The position numbers and the translations under genes are program-made. Below, one piece after another: positions 47,385-60,792 of a DNA stretch of 64,000 nucleotides (position 1 is its first letter; each line of letters starts with the position of its first letter). Source of the stretch: Amphritea pacifica. Its GTDB lineage: Bacteria > Pseudomonadota > Gammaproteobacteria > Pseudomonadales > Balneatricaceae. Below the pieces are notes generated by a model. It worked only from the letters and a program-made list of their open reading frames with translations, made no database searches and was not told where the DNA came from. The DNA is taken from contig NZ_JAFFZO010000010.1 in the NCBI RefSeq assembly GCF_016924145.1, positions 62,001 to 126,000 on the forward strand, written 5' to 3'.

Positions 47385-47562
47385 CTCCCGCCGTAACACT
47401 ACGCTATAACTTTATTAAAAGGCAGAGAGCTAATCTCCCAGATACAACATTTCTCTCTCAGACTAATTGTTATCAGAAATGACCCAAAGCCTGTGCTACA
47501 ACGTATAGCCACGGTTGAGATTATCCTCAGCAAACATCTCTGTATATGGAAGGAGTATATGC

Positions 47563-49200
47563 ATGAATCAACTACTTCGGAGCATCAGCGTCCGGTCAAA
47601 GCTCTTGCTATTGGTTGCAATCGCCATTATCAGCCTGATCATGATTGTTACGCTCTCCCTGTTAAAACTTCAAGGGGACCTTCTTGATCAGAGAAAAATG
47701 GAGATGGAAAACCTTACCGGCGCCGCCTACTCATTAATTGACCATCAACAGAAAATGGTTGAGTCGGGAAAAAAGTCTGAGGAAGCGGCCAAACAAAGCG
47801 CTCTGGAGTCAATCCGGAGCCTGCGTTATGGTGAAGATGAGTATTTCTTTGTTCTCAATACTCAGTCCAAAATGCTAATGCACCCAACTAATAAGAAGCT
47901 TGAAGGTAGCAGCGTCGCGGATATGAAAGATAATAACGGCACGCCGTTTATGCAGGAGTTAGTTAAAGCCGCAACACAGAACCGCACGGGAGGCTTTGTC
48001 GAATATCTGTGGCCTCACCCTGACCTCTCGGAACCACAAAGGAAAATCTCCTTTGCACGCCTTCACCCTCAATGGAACTGGATAATATGCACCGGCGTAT
48101 TTACCCACGATATCGATGAAGAGTTCTGGCATGTGCTCTGGCAGGAAGTAGAGATCCTGGCGATAGTTCTGATCATTATGGGAGTCGTATCAGCACTGAT
48201 TGCCAAATCAATCATTGACCCGGTTAAAGCACTCACCGCTGTCATCTCCAGAACCGCCGAGACTAAAGACCTGACACTTCGCTCAGAGATACAAAACACT
48301 GATGAATTCGGCACCATGGGGCAGGCATTTAATGAGATGATGGCCAGCTTTCACGACCTTATTATGGAGCTCACCGCCGCAACATCACAGGTTGCCAGCT
48401 CGGCCACCGAGCTATCCGCCACCACGGCTCAAACAAGTCGCGGAATGGAGCAACAGCAGGATGAAACCTCACTGGTTGCATCCGCTATGACCGAGATGAC
48501 CGCGACGGTCCATGAAGTCGCCAAGAACACTCAGGACGCCGCTTCGGCATCCTCGCAGGCAGCACAAGCCGCAGAGTCCGGAAAACAGATCGTTGATGCA
48601 ACCATCACTGCAGTACAAACCCTCTCAGAACGATTAGCCAAGTCTGCTGAACTGACTCATACTCTGGAGGCTGAAAGCACTAACATCGCCAACATACTGG
48701 AAGTGATCAACAACATTGCTGAACAAACCAATTTGCTGGCTCTTAATGCTGCAATCGAAGCGGCGCGCGCAGGCGAGCAGGGACGGGGATTTGCAGTGGT
48801 TGCCGATGAGGTCAGATCGCTGTCCAGCCGAACAGCTGAATCAACACAGCAGATCGCCCAGGTGATCGAGCGCTTACAGTCAGGAACCAAAGCCGCCGTT
48901 AATGCGATGCAGGCCAGCAGCACCGAAGCTGACACTGTGGTTCAGCAAACCCTGACAGCCGGAAAGTCTTTAAATGAGATCACTGCAGCGGTTGAACAAA
49001 TCAACGCGATGACCATTCAGATTGCCAGCGCCTCGGAAGAGCAGAGCCTGGTTTCTGAAGAGATCAACCAGAGTGTGGTTAAGATAAACGGTGTATCAAC
49101 TGACAGCGCAGAAGGCTCCAATCAGATCGCTCAGACCTGCGAAGAGCTGGCACGGCTGGCTGAACATCTGAAAGAGATTTCGGAACGTTTCACCGTCTGA
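47563..49200 (+). CDS. Methyl-accepting chemotaxis protein with Cache sensor
   Basis: 545 aa from the ATG at 47563, with AAGGAG 7 nt upstream. It has an N-terminal helix (about residues 12-33) and a periplasmic single-Cache (sCache_2) domain (about 40-185) with the typical [11 protein letters not shown] and [13 protein letters not shown] segments. A second helix (about 190-215), HAMP (about 215-270) and the MCP signalling domain follow, with the hairpin-tip [32 protein letters not shown]-type stretch at about 388-420. The ligand is unknown. An FNR-like box lies about 180 bp upstream. No C-terminal CheR-docking pentapeptide is seen. Confidence 0.93.
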   Translation: MNQLLRSISVRSKLLLLVAIAIISLIMIVTLSLLKLQGDLLDQRKMEMENLTGAAYSLIDHQQKMVESGKKSEEAAKQSALESIRSLRYGEDEYFFVLNTQSKMLMHPTNKKLEGSSVADMKDNNGTPFMQELVKAATQNRTGGFVEYLWPHPDLSEPQRKISFARLHPQWNWIICTGVFTHDIDEEFWHVLWQEVEILAIVLIIMGVVSALIAKSIIDPVKALTAVISRTAETKDLTLRSEIQNTDEFGTMGQAFNEMMASFHDLIMELTAATSQVASSATELSATTAQTSRGMEQQQDETSLVASAMTEMTATVHEVAKNTQDAASASSQAAQAAESGKQIVDATITAVQTLSERLAKSAELTHTLEAESTNIANILEVINNIAEQTNLLALNAAIEAARAGEQGRGFAVVADEVRSLSSRTAESTQQIAQVIERLQSGTKAAVNAMQASSTEADTVVQQTLTAGKSLNEITAAVEQINAMTIQIASASEEQSLVSEEINQSVVKINGVSTDSAEGSNQIAQTCEELARLAEHLKEISERFTV

Positions 49201-49217
49201 CAAGCCAACGGCAGGGT

Positions 49218-49250
49218 AAAAAAAAGGAGCGCATCAGCGCTCCTTTTTTT
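49218..49250. terminator. Bidirectional terminator between the chemoreceptor gene and rpsA
   Basis: An A-tract and GGAGCGC (49218-49232) pair with GCGCTCC and a T-tract (49237-49250) around ATCA. The symmetric A/T tails make it work on both strands. Confidence 0.93.
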
Positions 49251-49266
49251 ATCGCTTAAAGAAGTA

Positions 49267-50946
49267 TTACTTCTTCGCTTCCATCTGTGCCTTGATCAGG
49301 TCACCGATAGTGGTAGGACCAGCAGTCTCAACCGGCGCATCAGCCACAGCTTTGATAGCCGCTTTCTCATCTGCCTGGTCTTTAGCCTTAACAGACAGAG
49401 TGATAGAACGATTACGACGATCCAGATTAACGATCTTCGCTTCCACTTCGTCGCCTACTTTCAGGACAGTCGAAGCATCTTCGATGCGATCGATGCTGAT
49501 ATCAGACACTTTCAGGTAACCTTCAATGCCTTCAGCCAGCTCAATGTTCGCGCCTTTAGCGTCTACAGACTTAACGATACCCTTAACGATAGCGTTTTTG
49601 TCGTTTGCAGCAGCATACTCAGAGAACGGATCGCTTTCCAGCTGCTTGATACCCAGAGAGATACGCTCTTTCTCAGCATCGATAGACAGGATAACGGCTT
49701 CAACCTCTTCGCCCTTCTTGTATTCACGCAGCGCAGTTTCGCTATCCGCATCCCAGGAGATGTCAGACATGTGAACCAGACCGTCCAGATCGTTATCCAG
49801 ACCCACGAAGATACCGAAGTCAGTGATAGTCTTGATAGTACCGGTAACTTTGTCGCCCGCAGCAAACTGCTCAGCGAAAGTAGACCATGGGTTAGCGATG
49901 CACTGTTTCATACCCAGAGAGATACGACGACGCTTCTCATCAACATCAAGAACCATAACCTCAACTTCGTCGTTCACCTGAACAACTTTAGATGGGTGGA
50001 TGTTCTTGTTAGTCCAGGACATTTCAGACACGTGGATCAGACCTTCAACGCCATCTTCGATAGACGCGAAGCAGCCGTAGTCAGTCAGGTTAGTTACACG
50101 AGCAGGAACCTTAGTGCCAGCAGGGAAACGCGCCAGGATAGAAGACCATGGATCTTCGTTCAGCTGCTTCAGACCCAGAGACAGACGGTTAGTCTCTTTA
50201 TCAAACTTGATGATCTGTACAGTGATCTCATCACCCGGTGTCAGCATATCGCTAGGATGAGAGATACGCTTCCAGGCCATATCAGTGATGTGCAGCAGGC
50301 CGTCAACACCGCCCAGATCTACGAATGCACCGTAGTTGGTCAGGTTCTTAACATAACCTTTAACCTGCTGACCCTCTTCCAGGGTACTCAGCAGCTCATC
50401 ACGCTGCGCACTGTTAGCTTCTTGCAGAACAGCACGACGGGAAACAACGATGTTGTCACGTTTCTGGTCCAGCTTGATCAGTTTGAATTCCAGTTCCTGA
50501 CCCATCAGGTGGTCAACGTTCTTAACCGGACGCACATCTACCAGTGAACCTGGCAGGAAGCCATTGATCTTGTTAACGGTAACGGTGAAGCCACCCTTAA
50601 CAGTACCGCTGATGTAACCTTTAACAGTTTCTTCAGCTTCGAATGCAGTTTCCAGAACACCCCAGGATTCAGCGCGCTTCGCTTTCTCACGGGACAGGCG
50701 TGTTTCACCGGAACCATCTTCAACGCTTTCCAGAGTAACCTTAACCATGTCACCCACCTGAACTTCAAGTTCCTGGGCATCATTAAGGAACTGGCTGCGG
50801 GCAATAACTGCCTCAGACTTCAGTCCAGCGTTTACGGTAACCCAGTCACTATCGATGTCGATAACTTCACCCATAACCAGGGTACCAGGTACCATTGCAA
50901 CGAGTTCAAGGGATTCTTCAAATAAGTCAGCAAAGCTTTCGGTCAT
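49267..50946 (-). CDS. rpsA: 30S ribosomal protein S1
   Basis: 559 aa from the ATG at 50946 ([13 protein letters not shown]), the standard S1 start. Six S1 RNA-binding repeats are visible. Recurring blocks such as GFIVNY-like [22 protein letters not shown] and [23 protein letters not shown] mark repeats 3 and 4. S1 brings mRNA to the 30S subunit and is autoregulated in enterobacteria. The upstream leader can fold (see 50947-51022). Confidence 0.97.
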   Translation of the reverse strand: MTESFADLFEESLELVAMVPGTLVMGEVIDIDSDWVTVNAGLKSEAVIARSQFLNDAQELEVQVGDMVKVTLESVEDGSGETRLSREKAKRAESWGVLETAFEAEETVKGYISGTVKGGFTVTVNKINGFLPGSLVDVRPVKNVDHLMGQELEFKLIKLDQKRDNIVVSRRAVLQEANSAQRDELLSTLEEGQQVKGYVKNLTNYGAFVDLGGVDGLLHITDMAWKRISHPSDMLTPGDEITVQIIKFDKETNRLSLGLKQLNEDPWSSILARFPAGTKVPARVTNLTDYGCFASIEDGVEGLIHVSEMSWTNKNIHPSKVVQVNDEVEVMVLDVDEKRRRISLGMKQCIANPWSTFAEQFAAGDKVTGTIKTITDFGIFVGLDNDLDGLVHMSDISWDADSETALREYKKGEEVEAVILSIDAEKERISLGIKQLESDPFSEYAAANDKNAIVKGIVKSVDAKGANIELAEGIEGYLKVSDISIDRIEDASTVLKVGDEVEAKIVNLDRRNRSITLSVKAKDQADEKAAIKAVADAPVETAGPTTIGDLIKAQMEAKK

Positions 50947-51022
50947 GCTTTTTCCTATACAGCGAACACGATTCAGGCGCATGTTCGCGGGGGGTAATAC
51001 CTGTATTGTCAGTTGATACAGG
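50947..51022 (-). promoter_or_regulatory. Structured rpsA leader, possible S1 autoregulatory region
   Basis: Two hairpins lie just before the rpsA start on the minus strand: CCTGTAT..ATACAGG (51022-51000) and GCGAACA..TGTTCGC (50988-50962). AGGA sits 7 nt before the ATG. E. coli S1 represses its own translation through stacked leader hairpins with a weak ribosome site; a similar role here is an inference. The rest of the gap to 51253 holds the parC terminator and no gene. Confidence 0.45.
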
Positions 51023-51210
51023 GCAGTTTAATTATCCTGAGCGGTTGCAAATACTGACTAAAAAACAACCATTCGGGAGAGTGTCAGGCGCGGTATTTTA
51101 CAGATAACTTGTTCAAGAAGGAAGCAATTGCGCGCTCTGAGTGGCTATTTTTCAGTCACCCGGGACTAAAACATTCACCTGACGCCCGATGCAGAGGGTA
51201 AAAGTTAAAA

Positions 51211-51237
51211 AAAAGAGTGACCAAAGATCACTCTTTT
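51211..51237 (-). terminator. parC terminator
   Basis: On the minus strand AAAAGAGTGA pairs with TCACTCTTTT around a 7-nt loop and is followed by a run of T. It begins about 17 bp after the parC stop codon. Confidence 0.88.
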
Positions 51238-51253
51238 ACCCATATCAGTGACA

Positions 51254-53539
51254 CTATTCTGCGTCGGAAGCTGGCTCTTCAGCTGAGGCTTTAACAATCA
51301 CATCGAGGGAATCGACCCGCTGATAGCCGCGAGGCAGTTTGTTACCCCGACGCCCCCGTTCACCGCGATAGTGTTCCAGATCGGAAGGCTTCATCTTCAG
51401 ATGCTGACGACCAGAGTTAACCTGCAGTGTATCCTCGGCTGACAGCGTCACCAACGCTACCAGCAGCTCATCTCTTGAGGCCGCCCGGGCGGAGGGGATA
51501 TTGATAATCTTATTGCCTTTACCGCGACCCAGCTCCGGCAGATCCTTAACCGGGAAGACCAGCATCCGCCCCTCATTGGTCACAGCCACCAGCAGATCGG
51601 TTTCTTTATTTTTCAGCGGCATCGGCGGCATTATTTTTGCGCCTTTCGGCAACGTCAGGGCAGCCTTACCGGTGCGGGTTTTACTGGTCATATCGGCAAT
51701 TTTAGTTACGAAGCCGTAACCGGCATCCGACGCCAGCAACACCGCATCACCATCTTTGCCCGCGATAGCGCCATCAATGGTCGCCCCTTTCGGCAGTGTC
51801 AGCTTACCGGTAATGGGTTCACCCTGACCCCGCGCGGATGGCAGGGTATGCGCCTCAAGGGAGTAGGCCCGTCCGGTACTGTCCATGAGGATGATCGGCT
51901 GATTCATCCGCCCCAGACATGCCAGTTTAAAGCCATCGCCGGATTTATAACTCAATCCCTCAGGGTCGATATCGTGACCTTTGGCGGAACGAATCCAGCC
52001 CTGTTTAGAGATTACCGCGGTGATCGGTTCAGCGGTCAACAGGGCTTTCTCATCCATCACTTTTGCCTCTTCCCGGGCAACGATGGGTGAACGGCGATCA
52101 TCGCCATACTCTTTGGCATCAGCTTTCAGCTCATCACGGATCAGCTTGCGCATCAGCTTTTCAGAGCCAAGAATCTCTTCAAGATAGTTCCGCTCTTCGG
52201 TCAGCTCATCGATCTCGCCACGGATCTTAATCTCTTCCAGTTTGGCCAACTGACGCAGCCGGATCTCAAGAATCGCTTCCGCCTGAATCTCGGTGATACC
52301 AAAACGCTCAACCATCACCAGCTTCGGTTTCTCTTCAGTACGGATGATCTCAATCACTTCATCAATATTGAGATAAGCGACCATCAGACCTTCAAGAATA
52401 TGCAGCCGGGCCAGCACCTTATCCAGGCGGAATTGCAGCCGGCGACGCACCGTTTCAGTACGATACACCAGCCACTCGGTAAGGATCTCCCGGAGGTTTT
52501 TCACCTTGGGGCGGCCATCAATACCGATCATATTCATGTTAACGCGGTAGGTGCGTTCAAGATCGGTACTGGCAAACAGATGCGCCATCAGCTGTTCAAC
52601 ATCGATGCGGTTGGAGCGCGGCACGATCACCAGACGGGTCGGATTTTCATGGTCAGACTCGTCCCGCAGATCAGACACCATCGGTAATTTTTTCTGCTGC
52701 ATCTGCTGAGCGATCTGCTCCAGCACTTTCGCCCCGGACACCTGATAGGGCAGCGCAGTAATCACAATATCGCCCTGTTCGCGGCTGTAAACAGCACGGG
52801 CACGCAGGCTGCCCTTGCCGGTTTCATACATCTTCTGCAGTTCGTGGCGCGGGGTTATCAGTTCAGCATCGGTGGGCATATCCGGCCCCGGCACTATCTC
52901 GCACAGCTCTTCGATGCTCATCCCTGGTCTGGACAGCAGCTTGATACAGGCCTCGGTGACCTCCCGCAGGTTATGGGGCGGGATATCGGTCGCCATACCC
53001 ACCGCGATCCCGGTGGTGCCGTTCAACAGAATATTGGGCAGTCGGGCAGGCAGGGTCATCGGTTCTTCAAGGGTACCATCAAAGTTTGGCCCCCACTCGA
53101 CCGTCCCCTGACCCACCTCTTTGAGCAACACCTCGGCGTACCTTGCCAGTTTGGACTCAGTATAACGCATCGCGGCAAAAGACTTAGGATCATCGGGGGA
53201 ACCCCAGTTACCCTGACCGTCGATCAGTGGGTAGCGATAGGAGAATGGCTGCGCCATCAGCACCATCGCTTCATAGCAGGCACTATCGCCGTGAGGATGG
53301 AATTTACCCAGCACGTCACCCACGGTACGCGCCGATTTTTTATACTTCGCCGTCGATTTCAGCCCCAGCTCCGACATCGCATACACGATACGGCGCTGAA
53401 CCGGCTTCAGGCCATCGCCGATATTCGGCAGCGCCCGGTCAAGGATGACGTACATGGAATAATCCAGATACGCCTTCTCGGTATATTCTTTCAGTGACAG
53501 GCGTTCAATGCCTTCATCGATATGTACTGTTCCGCTCAT
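51254..53539 (-). CDS. parC: DNA topoisomerase IV subunit A
   Basis: 761 aa. Decatenates daughter chromosomes with ParE. The catalytic tyrosine is in [10 protein letters not shown] (Tyr126), and the quinolone-determining region [13 protein letters not shown] keeps the serine and glutamate of sensitive enzymes (Ser86, Glu90). The C-terminal pinwheel domain (about residues 490-740) is complete. It lies 60 bp after parE in the same operon. Confidence 0.97.
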   Translation of the reverse strand: MSGTVHIDEGIERLSLKEYTEKAYLDYSMYVILDRALPNIGDGLKPVQRRIVYAMSELGLKSTAKYKKSARTVGDVLGKFHPHGDSACYEAMVLMAQPFSYRYPLIDGQGNWGSPDDPKSFAAMRYTESKLARYAEVLLKEVGQGTVEWGPNFDGTLEEPMTLPARLPNILLNGTTGIAVGMATDIPPHNLREVTEACIKLLSRPGMSIEELCEIVPGPDMPTDAELITPRHELQKMYETGKGSLRARAVYSREQGDIVITALPYQVSGAKVLEQIAQQMQQKKLPMVSDLRDESDHENPTRLVIVPRSNRIDVEQLMAHLFASTDLERTYRVNMNMIGIDGRPKVKNLREILTEWLVYRTETVRRRLQFRLDKVLARLHILEGLMVAYLNIDEVIEIIRTEEKPKLVMVERFGITEIQAEAILEIRLRQLAKLEEIKIRGEIDELTEERNYLEEILGSEKLMRKLIRDELKADAKEYGDDRRSPIVAREEAKVMDEKALLTAEPITAVISKQGWIRSAKGHDIDPEGLSYKSGDGFKLACLGRMNQPIILMDSTGRAYSLEAHTLPSARGQGEPITGKLTLPKGATIDGAIAGKDGDAVLLASDAGYGFVTKIADMTSKTRTGKAALTLPKGAKIMPPMPLKNKETDLLVAVTNEGRMLVFPVKDLPELGRGKGNKIINIPSARAASRDELLVALVTLSAEDTLQVNSGRQHLKMKPSDLEHYRGERGRRGNKLPRGYQRVDSLDVIVKASAEEPASDAE

Positions 53540-53599
53540 TTTCTGTCCCGGAGCTTATAAACTCATTGTTCGCGCGATCATTAACTGACAGGTAGCGGC

Positions 53600-56129
<2,530 letters not shown>

Positions 56130-56159
56130 CAATAACCTTTTTAACTGCTGCTATTTTAT

Positions 56160-56175
56160 CTGTATATATATACAT
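56160..56175 (-). promoter_or_regulatory. LexA-like box upstream of yqiA-parE-parC
   Basis: CTGTATATATATACAT matches the enterobacterial SOS box CTGT-(AT)4-ACAG at 15 of 16 positions. It sits 31 bp before yqiA on the minus strand, next to a TAAAAT that could be the -10. SOS control of topoisomerase IV would be unusual, and A/T-rich palindromes can occur by chance. Confidence 0.4.
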
Positions 56176-56215
56176 GTTTTCGGTAAAGTACCGGAGAGCG
56201 CCGGGGGATGCAACC

Positions 56216-56992
56216 TTAACCCGCGACTCTTTTGATCGAGGTCTCTATCAGACCATCCCGGTGAAGCGTCAACAAGCGGTATGCGGGTTGCCGCAGCACC
56301 GGATCATCCTCCAGAACCATCTGTTGACAGCCCGCTTTAAACTGCACCGAAGTTGCTGGGGTCATGAGCACCCGGACCTTGCCGTATAGTTGATCAGATG
56401 CCTGATGGACATGACCATTAATCACCGCCCTGACGCTACGATGTTGCCCCAGAACAGCCCAGAACTGGTTAGCATTAGCCAGCATAATCCGGTCCTGCCA
56501 GTCACTCCCAACCGGCAGCGGATTATGGTGCAGGACCACCAGGCAGTGATGGGTAGAATACTGTTGCAACTGCTGTTCAAGAAAAACCAGCTCGGTCGAT
56601 GACAAACTGCCACTGCCCTGACCGTCAGGGTTTGCGGTGCTGTCCAGCAGGATGATCACCCACCCCTGCGCGACAACGGTGCGCTGGTTCAGCTGTCCAC
56701 CCTGCTGATCACCAGATTCAAGCATTAGCTGAGCAGCATCGTGATTTCCCGGAATCCAGTAGCTCGGCACCGGTAGCCTGGCGAGTCGCCGACTCAGGCG
56801 CTGATAGCCTTCGGGTCCGCCATGATGTACCAGATCACCGCTGCAGATAATCATATCCACCGCGGGCGTCTGTAACAGCAGATCATCAACCACCCGGTCC
56901 AGATGCTGCTCAACATTGAAACCTCGATAATCCTGATCAGGATCATTCTGCAGGTGAAAATCGGTAATCTGTGCGACAACCAGCGGGATCAT
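56216..56992 (-). CDS. cpdA: 3',5'-cyclic-AMP phosphodiesterase CpdA
   Basis: 258 aa calcineurin-type metallophosphoesterase. Metal-binding motifs are QITDFHLQ, CSGDLVHHG, PGNHDAAQ, LHHNPLPV and VINGHVHQ. The E. coli equivalent, in the same operon position, hydrolyses cAMP. It overlaps yqiB by 4 nt (ATGA). Confidence 0.93.
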   Translation of the reverse strand: MIPLVVAQITDFHLQNDPDQDYRGFNVEQHLDRVVDDLLLQTPAVDMIICSGDLVHHGGPEGYQRLSRRLARLPVPSYWIPGNHDAAQLMLESGDQQGGQLNQRTVVAQGWVIILLDSTANPDGQGSGSLSSTELVFLEQQLQQYSTHHCLVVLHHNPLPVGSDWQDRIMLANANQFWAVLGQHRSVRAVINGHVHQASDQLYGKVRVLMTPATSVQFKAGCQQMVLEDDPVLRQPAYRLLTLHRDGLIETSIKRVAG

Positions 56993-57441
56993 GAGAAACT
57001 ATAAACCGGTTCGGCGGCCTGACCGTGGGTCAGACAGTGGCTGAGCCACTCTCCCAGATATTGATTCAGCTGTGCCTTTTCATCTTTCTGATGCATCCGC
57101 TCATTCGGGTAGCTGTAAACCCCGCGAAAATGCCGCCGGCTTTTCAGACAGATCACCTCAGCGGCCCGGGCATCATGATACATCCGCACTACCAGACTGG
57201 GGGCCTCCAGCCAGCTGCTATCGAAACTTTGTGACACCAGAACCGTGGTGGTGTAGGTAAAACGCTCCTCAACCCGCAGGCGAACGATGCTCTGCTGCTG
57301 ATGCCAGTGAACCTCAAACTCGCGCTCATCGCACTGTTCAAGATCCGGCATCAGCCGCATCAGGCGCAGATAGTTGGCCTCACAATCGGCCATCTGCTTT
57401 ACCAGGTCAGGGATATAACGTTTTTTCATCTTCTCCAACAC
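56989..57441 (-). CDS. yqiB: DUF1249 protein YqiB
   Basis: 150 aa. YIPDLVKQMADCEANYLRLMRLMP and RMYHDARAAEVICLK are characteristic of DUF1249. No biochemical role is known. It sits between nudF and cpdA, as in E. coli. Confidence 0.93.
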   Translation of the reverse strand: MLEKMKKRYIPDLVKQMADCEANYLRLMRLMPDLEQCDEREFEVHWHQQQSIVRLRVEERFTYTTTVLVSQSFDSSWLEAPSLVVRMYHDARAAEVICLKSRRHFRGVYSYPNERMHQKDEKAQLNQYLGEWLSHCLTHGQAAEPVYSFS

Positions 57442-57466
57442 TCAGAACGCATACTCAGAAGCCGCC

Positions 57467-58090
57467 TTACACACAACCCCAGCGCTGTAACAATCTCTGC
57501 CGATTCAGCTGTAACCATTGTACCGCAATTATGGTGGCAGCATTATCAATAGTACCGTTTGCAACCAATTCACATACCTCAGCAAAGGGTAGCACATGAA
57601 CCAGAATATCCTCACCCTCATCAGCCAGACCGTGAACACCTCCCACCCCGGCGCTATCGACCCGGGCACACAACAGGTCAACATATTCATCACTGCCACC
57701 GGCACTGGGCAGATAACGGGTGATCGGGACAATATCGTAAATCACCGCACCCGCTTCCTCCTGAGCTTCCCGCAGGGCGACGTCGGCAGGCGTCTCGCCC
57801 GGCTCAACAATCCCCGCCACCAACTCCAGCAACCAGGGACTATCAGCTTTACCCAGCGCACCGACACGAAACTGTTCCACCAGCACAACGCTCTCTTTAT
57901 CCGGGTCAAAAAGCAATACACAAACCGCATCACCCCGCTGAAACTGCTCACGCACAATCTCAATCTCTCCCCCTTCAAACAGTGAGTGGCGGATCGTTAA
58001 GCGATTAATCTTGAAAAAGCCATCGCAGGTGCGCTGCTGCTGAATAATCGCCGCATCCGCCGCGGTAAATCTTGGTTGCCAGTGGGCCAT
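57467..58090 (-). CDS. nudF: ADP-ribose pyrophosphatase NudF
   Basis: 207 aa Nudix hydrolase that splits ADP-ribose to AMP and ribose 5-phosphate. The Nudix box is seen as GIVEPGETPADVALREAQEE followed by AGA, with all catalytic glutamates. It is first in the minus-strand unit nudF-yqiB-cpdA-yqiA-parE-parC. Confidence 0.95.
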   Translation of the reverse strand: MAHWQPRFTAADAAIIQQQRTCDGFFKINRLTIRHSLFEGGEIEIVREQFQRGDAVCVLLFDPDKESVVLVEQFRVGALGKADSPWLLELVAGIVEPGETPADVALREAQEEAGAVIYDIVPITRYLPSAGGSDEYVDLLCARVDSAGVGGVHGLADEGEDILVHVLPFAEVCELVANGTIDNAATIIAVQWLQLNRQRLLQRWGCV

Positions 58091-58292
58091 ATCAGAACTC
58101 CGGATTCAGACTCTCGATGTGAGTAACAGATGCTGATCTGTTGACAGGGCGACAATATAGCATGTCTGAAGCGTATTTTAGGAAGGTTCAGGGGCTGGGC
58201 CGGCTCAGAATTCAGGAGACGCTGGATGAATAAAGACAAGGGCTACCTGAAGCCGACAGTCAGACGGTCTCCCAACCGGGGAGAGGGCCGAA

Positions 58293-60059
58293 TCAGCTGA
58301 GGCGTAATTTACGACGGCGGGAGACAAACAGATAACTGCCCTCCCGTTTTTTCGCCTCTTTTTTGGCCTGGGCGGCGAGTTCCGCGACCTCATGATAACT
58401 GACACAACGATAGGGGTCGGGATAGACGACACCACAGGAGAGGCTGAGAACTGGATAAAACACCGAATCCCCGGTACGGCTGGACGCCCAGATTCCTCCC
58501 TGTTCAAGGTCTTTTGGACTATAAAATTCCCTTATGGCCTGGTCAAACTGCAGCAGAATCCTTTCGCAGCGCTCTTTCCAGTCATCGGTACGGAACACCA
58601 CAACAAAATCATCTCCCCCAATATGGCCGGTAAAGTTCTCTCCATTGGCATTATTGGTAAGCAACTCACCCAGCAACTGTATCAACCGGTCGCCTTTAAC
58701 ATAGCCGTAGCTATCGTTGAAGGGCTTAAAATAGTTGATATCAAAATAGGCCACCCGAAAGCTCTCGGTCTGTTTCAGCAGCCCATCGATCTCCCGATTG
58801 ATCGGTACATTGCCCGGCAGCAGCGTCAGCGGGTTGGCATACCGGGCATTGCGGATTTTCAGTTCCGTGATCCTTTTCAACAGATCCCGAACGTTACCAA
58901 TGCCCTGATAATGGCCATCTTTGGTAATCACCAGCCCCTGATGCAGATAGACCGCATCCTGCTCGGTTATCAGACGGGAAACCTGCTCCAGACTGGTGTC
59001 CGATTCAATAATGATCGCCCTGGTATCCAGAATACGGGTAACAGGACGGTTCTCATACAGCGCCCGGCCATACTGTGTGGAGAACAGCTCCAGCAGATCA
59101 GACCGGTGTACAGTCCCGATCGGCCGGCCCTCCTCAAGCACCGCCAGAATATCGTACAGCGGGTTTTCCCGGAACAGTTTAGCGGTATACCCCATCTGAT
59201 CATCGAAACTCAATGCAGGCGCCGGATGAATCAGCACCGCGGCCGTTTCCGCCATATCCTTTTCACTGCCAGCCCGCCGTTTACGGGGCAACCACTCATC
59301 ACTGTTACAGAGCATTCTGGGTGTCTGGGTTGGCCGCCCCAGATAAAACCCCTGGCCAATATTCGCACCCAGCTCCTTCAGAGTGACCAGCTCTGAACGG
59401 GTTTCCACCCCTTCAACAATCACCTTGGAGCCGACACCGTTAGCAATACTGCAGATCGACTTTACAAACTGACGTTTAACCGGTTCACGGTCAACATTAT
59501 GAATAAAATGACGATCAATTTTCACGTAATCCGGCTGCAACTCTGACCAGAGTTTGAGGCCTGAATAGCCGGTCCCCAGATCATCAACAGCCACTTTAAA
59601 CCCCATGCGTTTGTAATAATTAATCGCTTCAAGGGTAAGTCCATAATTATCAAATGGGTGCTGCTCTGAAATCTCGATAACAATAGAATCCAGAGGAATT
59701 TCAAGGGATTCGAGCCATTGCGCCGTCAACCCTTGCTGATGATCCGGGGTTCCCAGAAGTGACGCGCTGATATTGAGAAACAGCTTCCCCTCCAGTGATA
59801 GCCGGGCAAAAGCCTCCAGAGACAGTCGGCGACACAACAGCTCCAGCCGATGTTCCTGTCCAGCCCCGATAGCAGTATTAAAAAGCATCTCTGGCGTATG
59901 CAGCTCACTGCCTTCCGGCCCGCGAATCAGCGCCTCATGACCCAATACTTCACCCCGCCGAAGATCGACAATCGGCTGAAAATGGGGATACAGCTGCTCG
60001 GTTTCAATCAATTCATTAAGCTGGGCATAACGATCAGGTATAATCTGCGAAACGGTCAT
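58293..60059 (-). CDS. EAL-CBS-GGDEF cyclic-di-GMP protein
   Basis: 588 aa from the ATG at 60059. It starts with an EAL phosphodiesterase domain (about residues 20-260) with intact HEALIRGP, NISASLL, EISEQHP, DDLGTGYSG, KIDRHF and EGVET. A CBS pair follows (about 290-410), then a GGDEF domain (about 430-580) whose signature reads GGDDF and which lacks a clear RxxD site. No membrane helix or signal peptide is seen, so the protein is cytoplasmic. The EAL side is probably active; the GGDDF site may be weak, or serve to bind GTP. Confidence 0.9.
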   Translation of the reverse strand: MTVSQIIPDRYAQLNELIETEQLYPHFQPIVDLRRGEVLGHEALIRGPEGSELHTPEMLFNTAIGAGQEHRLELLCRRLSLEAFARLSLEGKLFLNISASLLGTPDHQQGLTAQWLESLEIPLDSIVIEISEQHPFDNYGLTLEAINYYKRMGFKVAVDDLGTGYSGLKLWSELQPDYVKIDRHFIHNVDREPVKRQFVKSICSIANGVGSKVIVEGVETRSELVTLKELGANIGQGFYLGRPTQTPRMLCNSDEWLPRKRRAGSEKDMAETAAVLIHPAPALSFDDQMGYTAKLFRENPLYDILAVLEEGRPIGTVHRSDLLELFSTQYGRALYENRPVTRILDTRAIIIESDTSLEQVSRLITEQDAVYLHQGLVITKDGHYQGIGNVRDLLKRITELKIRNARYANPLTLLPGNVPINREIDGLLKQTESFRVAYFDINYFKPFNDSYGYVKGDRLIQLLGELLTNNANGENFTGHIGGDDFVVVFRTDDWKERCERILLQFDQAIREFYSPKDLEQGGIWASSRTGDSVFYPVLSLSCGVVYPDPYRCVSYHEVAELAAQAKKEAKKREGSYLFVSRRRKLRLS

Positions 60060-60192
60060 CTTGGGTCTGTAGGCGATTAAGGTTAATACCCACAGCTTAT
60101 TAAGTTGGCATGACAACAAGATGACAGCACCGAGGGTTTTATAACCTTTCCGGTTACGATACAGTCAGCTTTCACAAGAAAAGGATTTCACC

Positions 60193-60792
60193 ATGACTCG
60201 CTTCATTACTCCCGCACTTTATACCGTTCTGCTGCTCGCACTCAGCACGATAAGCCATGCAGAAACCCGGCTGCGTCCCGACGTCTGGGCCACACCGGTT
60301 ATCGGCTCAGAACTGGACAATTTCTACCGTGTTGATAATCACCTTTACCGCTCCGAACAACCTGGCGACGAAGCCTTCCCCCAAATAGCGGCGTTCGGCA
60401 TCAAAGAGGTGCTCAACCTGAGAGAGTTTCATAACGATGACGATGAAGCTGGCGAAACCCCGCTAACACTCCATCAGCTGAAGCTGCGCACCGGCAAAGT
60501 CACCGAAGATCAGTTGATTGAAGCCCTGAGAATTATCAGAAACAGCAAGGGACCGCTACTGGTGCACTGCTGGCACGGATCTGACCGCACCGGCACCGTG
60601 GTAGCGACTTACCGGATTATCGAACAGGGCTGGAGCAAACAGCAGGCACTGGATGAGATGATCAACGGTGGCTACGGCTATCACGCTGCCATTTTTCCCA
60701 ATCTGGTGGAGCTGATTAAAGGACTGGATGTCGAGCGGATGAGAGGACTCTTAGAAGCCAAGTCCTCCAGCATCCCTCTGTCAAAAAATTAG
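60193..60792 (+). CDS. Periplasmic dual-specificity/tyrosine phosphatase-like protein
   Basis: 199 aa. A signal peptide (about residues 1-23, ending SHAE) precedes a cysteine phosphatase fold. The active site is HCWHGSDRTG (HCx5R, about residues 138-147). YRSEQPGDEAFPQIAAFGIKEVLNLR is the usual first block of this family. The likely substrates are phosphotyrosine or phosphoinositide-like phosphates. It is a single gene, followed by a hairpin at 60905. Confidence 0.9.
   Translation: MTRFITPALYTVLLLALSTISHAETRLRPDVWATPVIGSELDNFYRVDNHLYRSEQPGDEAFPQIAAFGIKEVLNLREFHNDDDEAGETPLTLHQLKLRTGKVTEDQLIEALRIIRNSKGPLLVHCWHGSDRTGTVVATYRIIEQGWSKQQALDEMINGGYGYHAAIFPNLVELIKGLDVERMRGLLEAKSSSIPLSKN

Noticed and set aside
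58392-59396. 334-codon open frame on the plus strand
   Set aside because: It lies entirely antisense to the EAL-CBS-GGDEF gene, whose motifs are clear, and its translation has no domain features.
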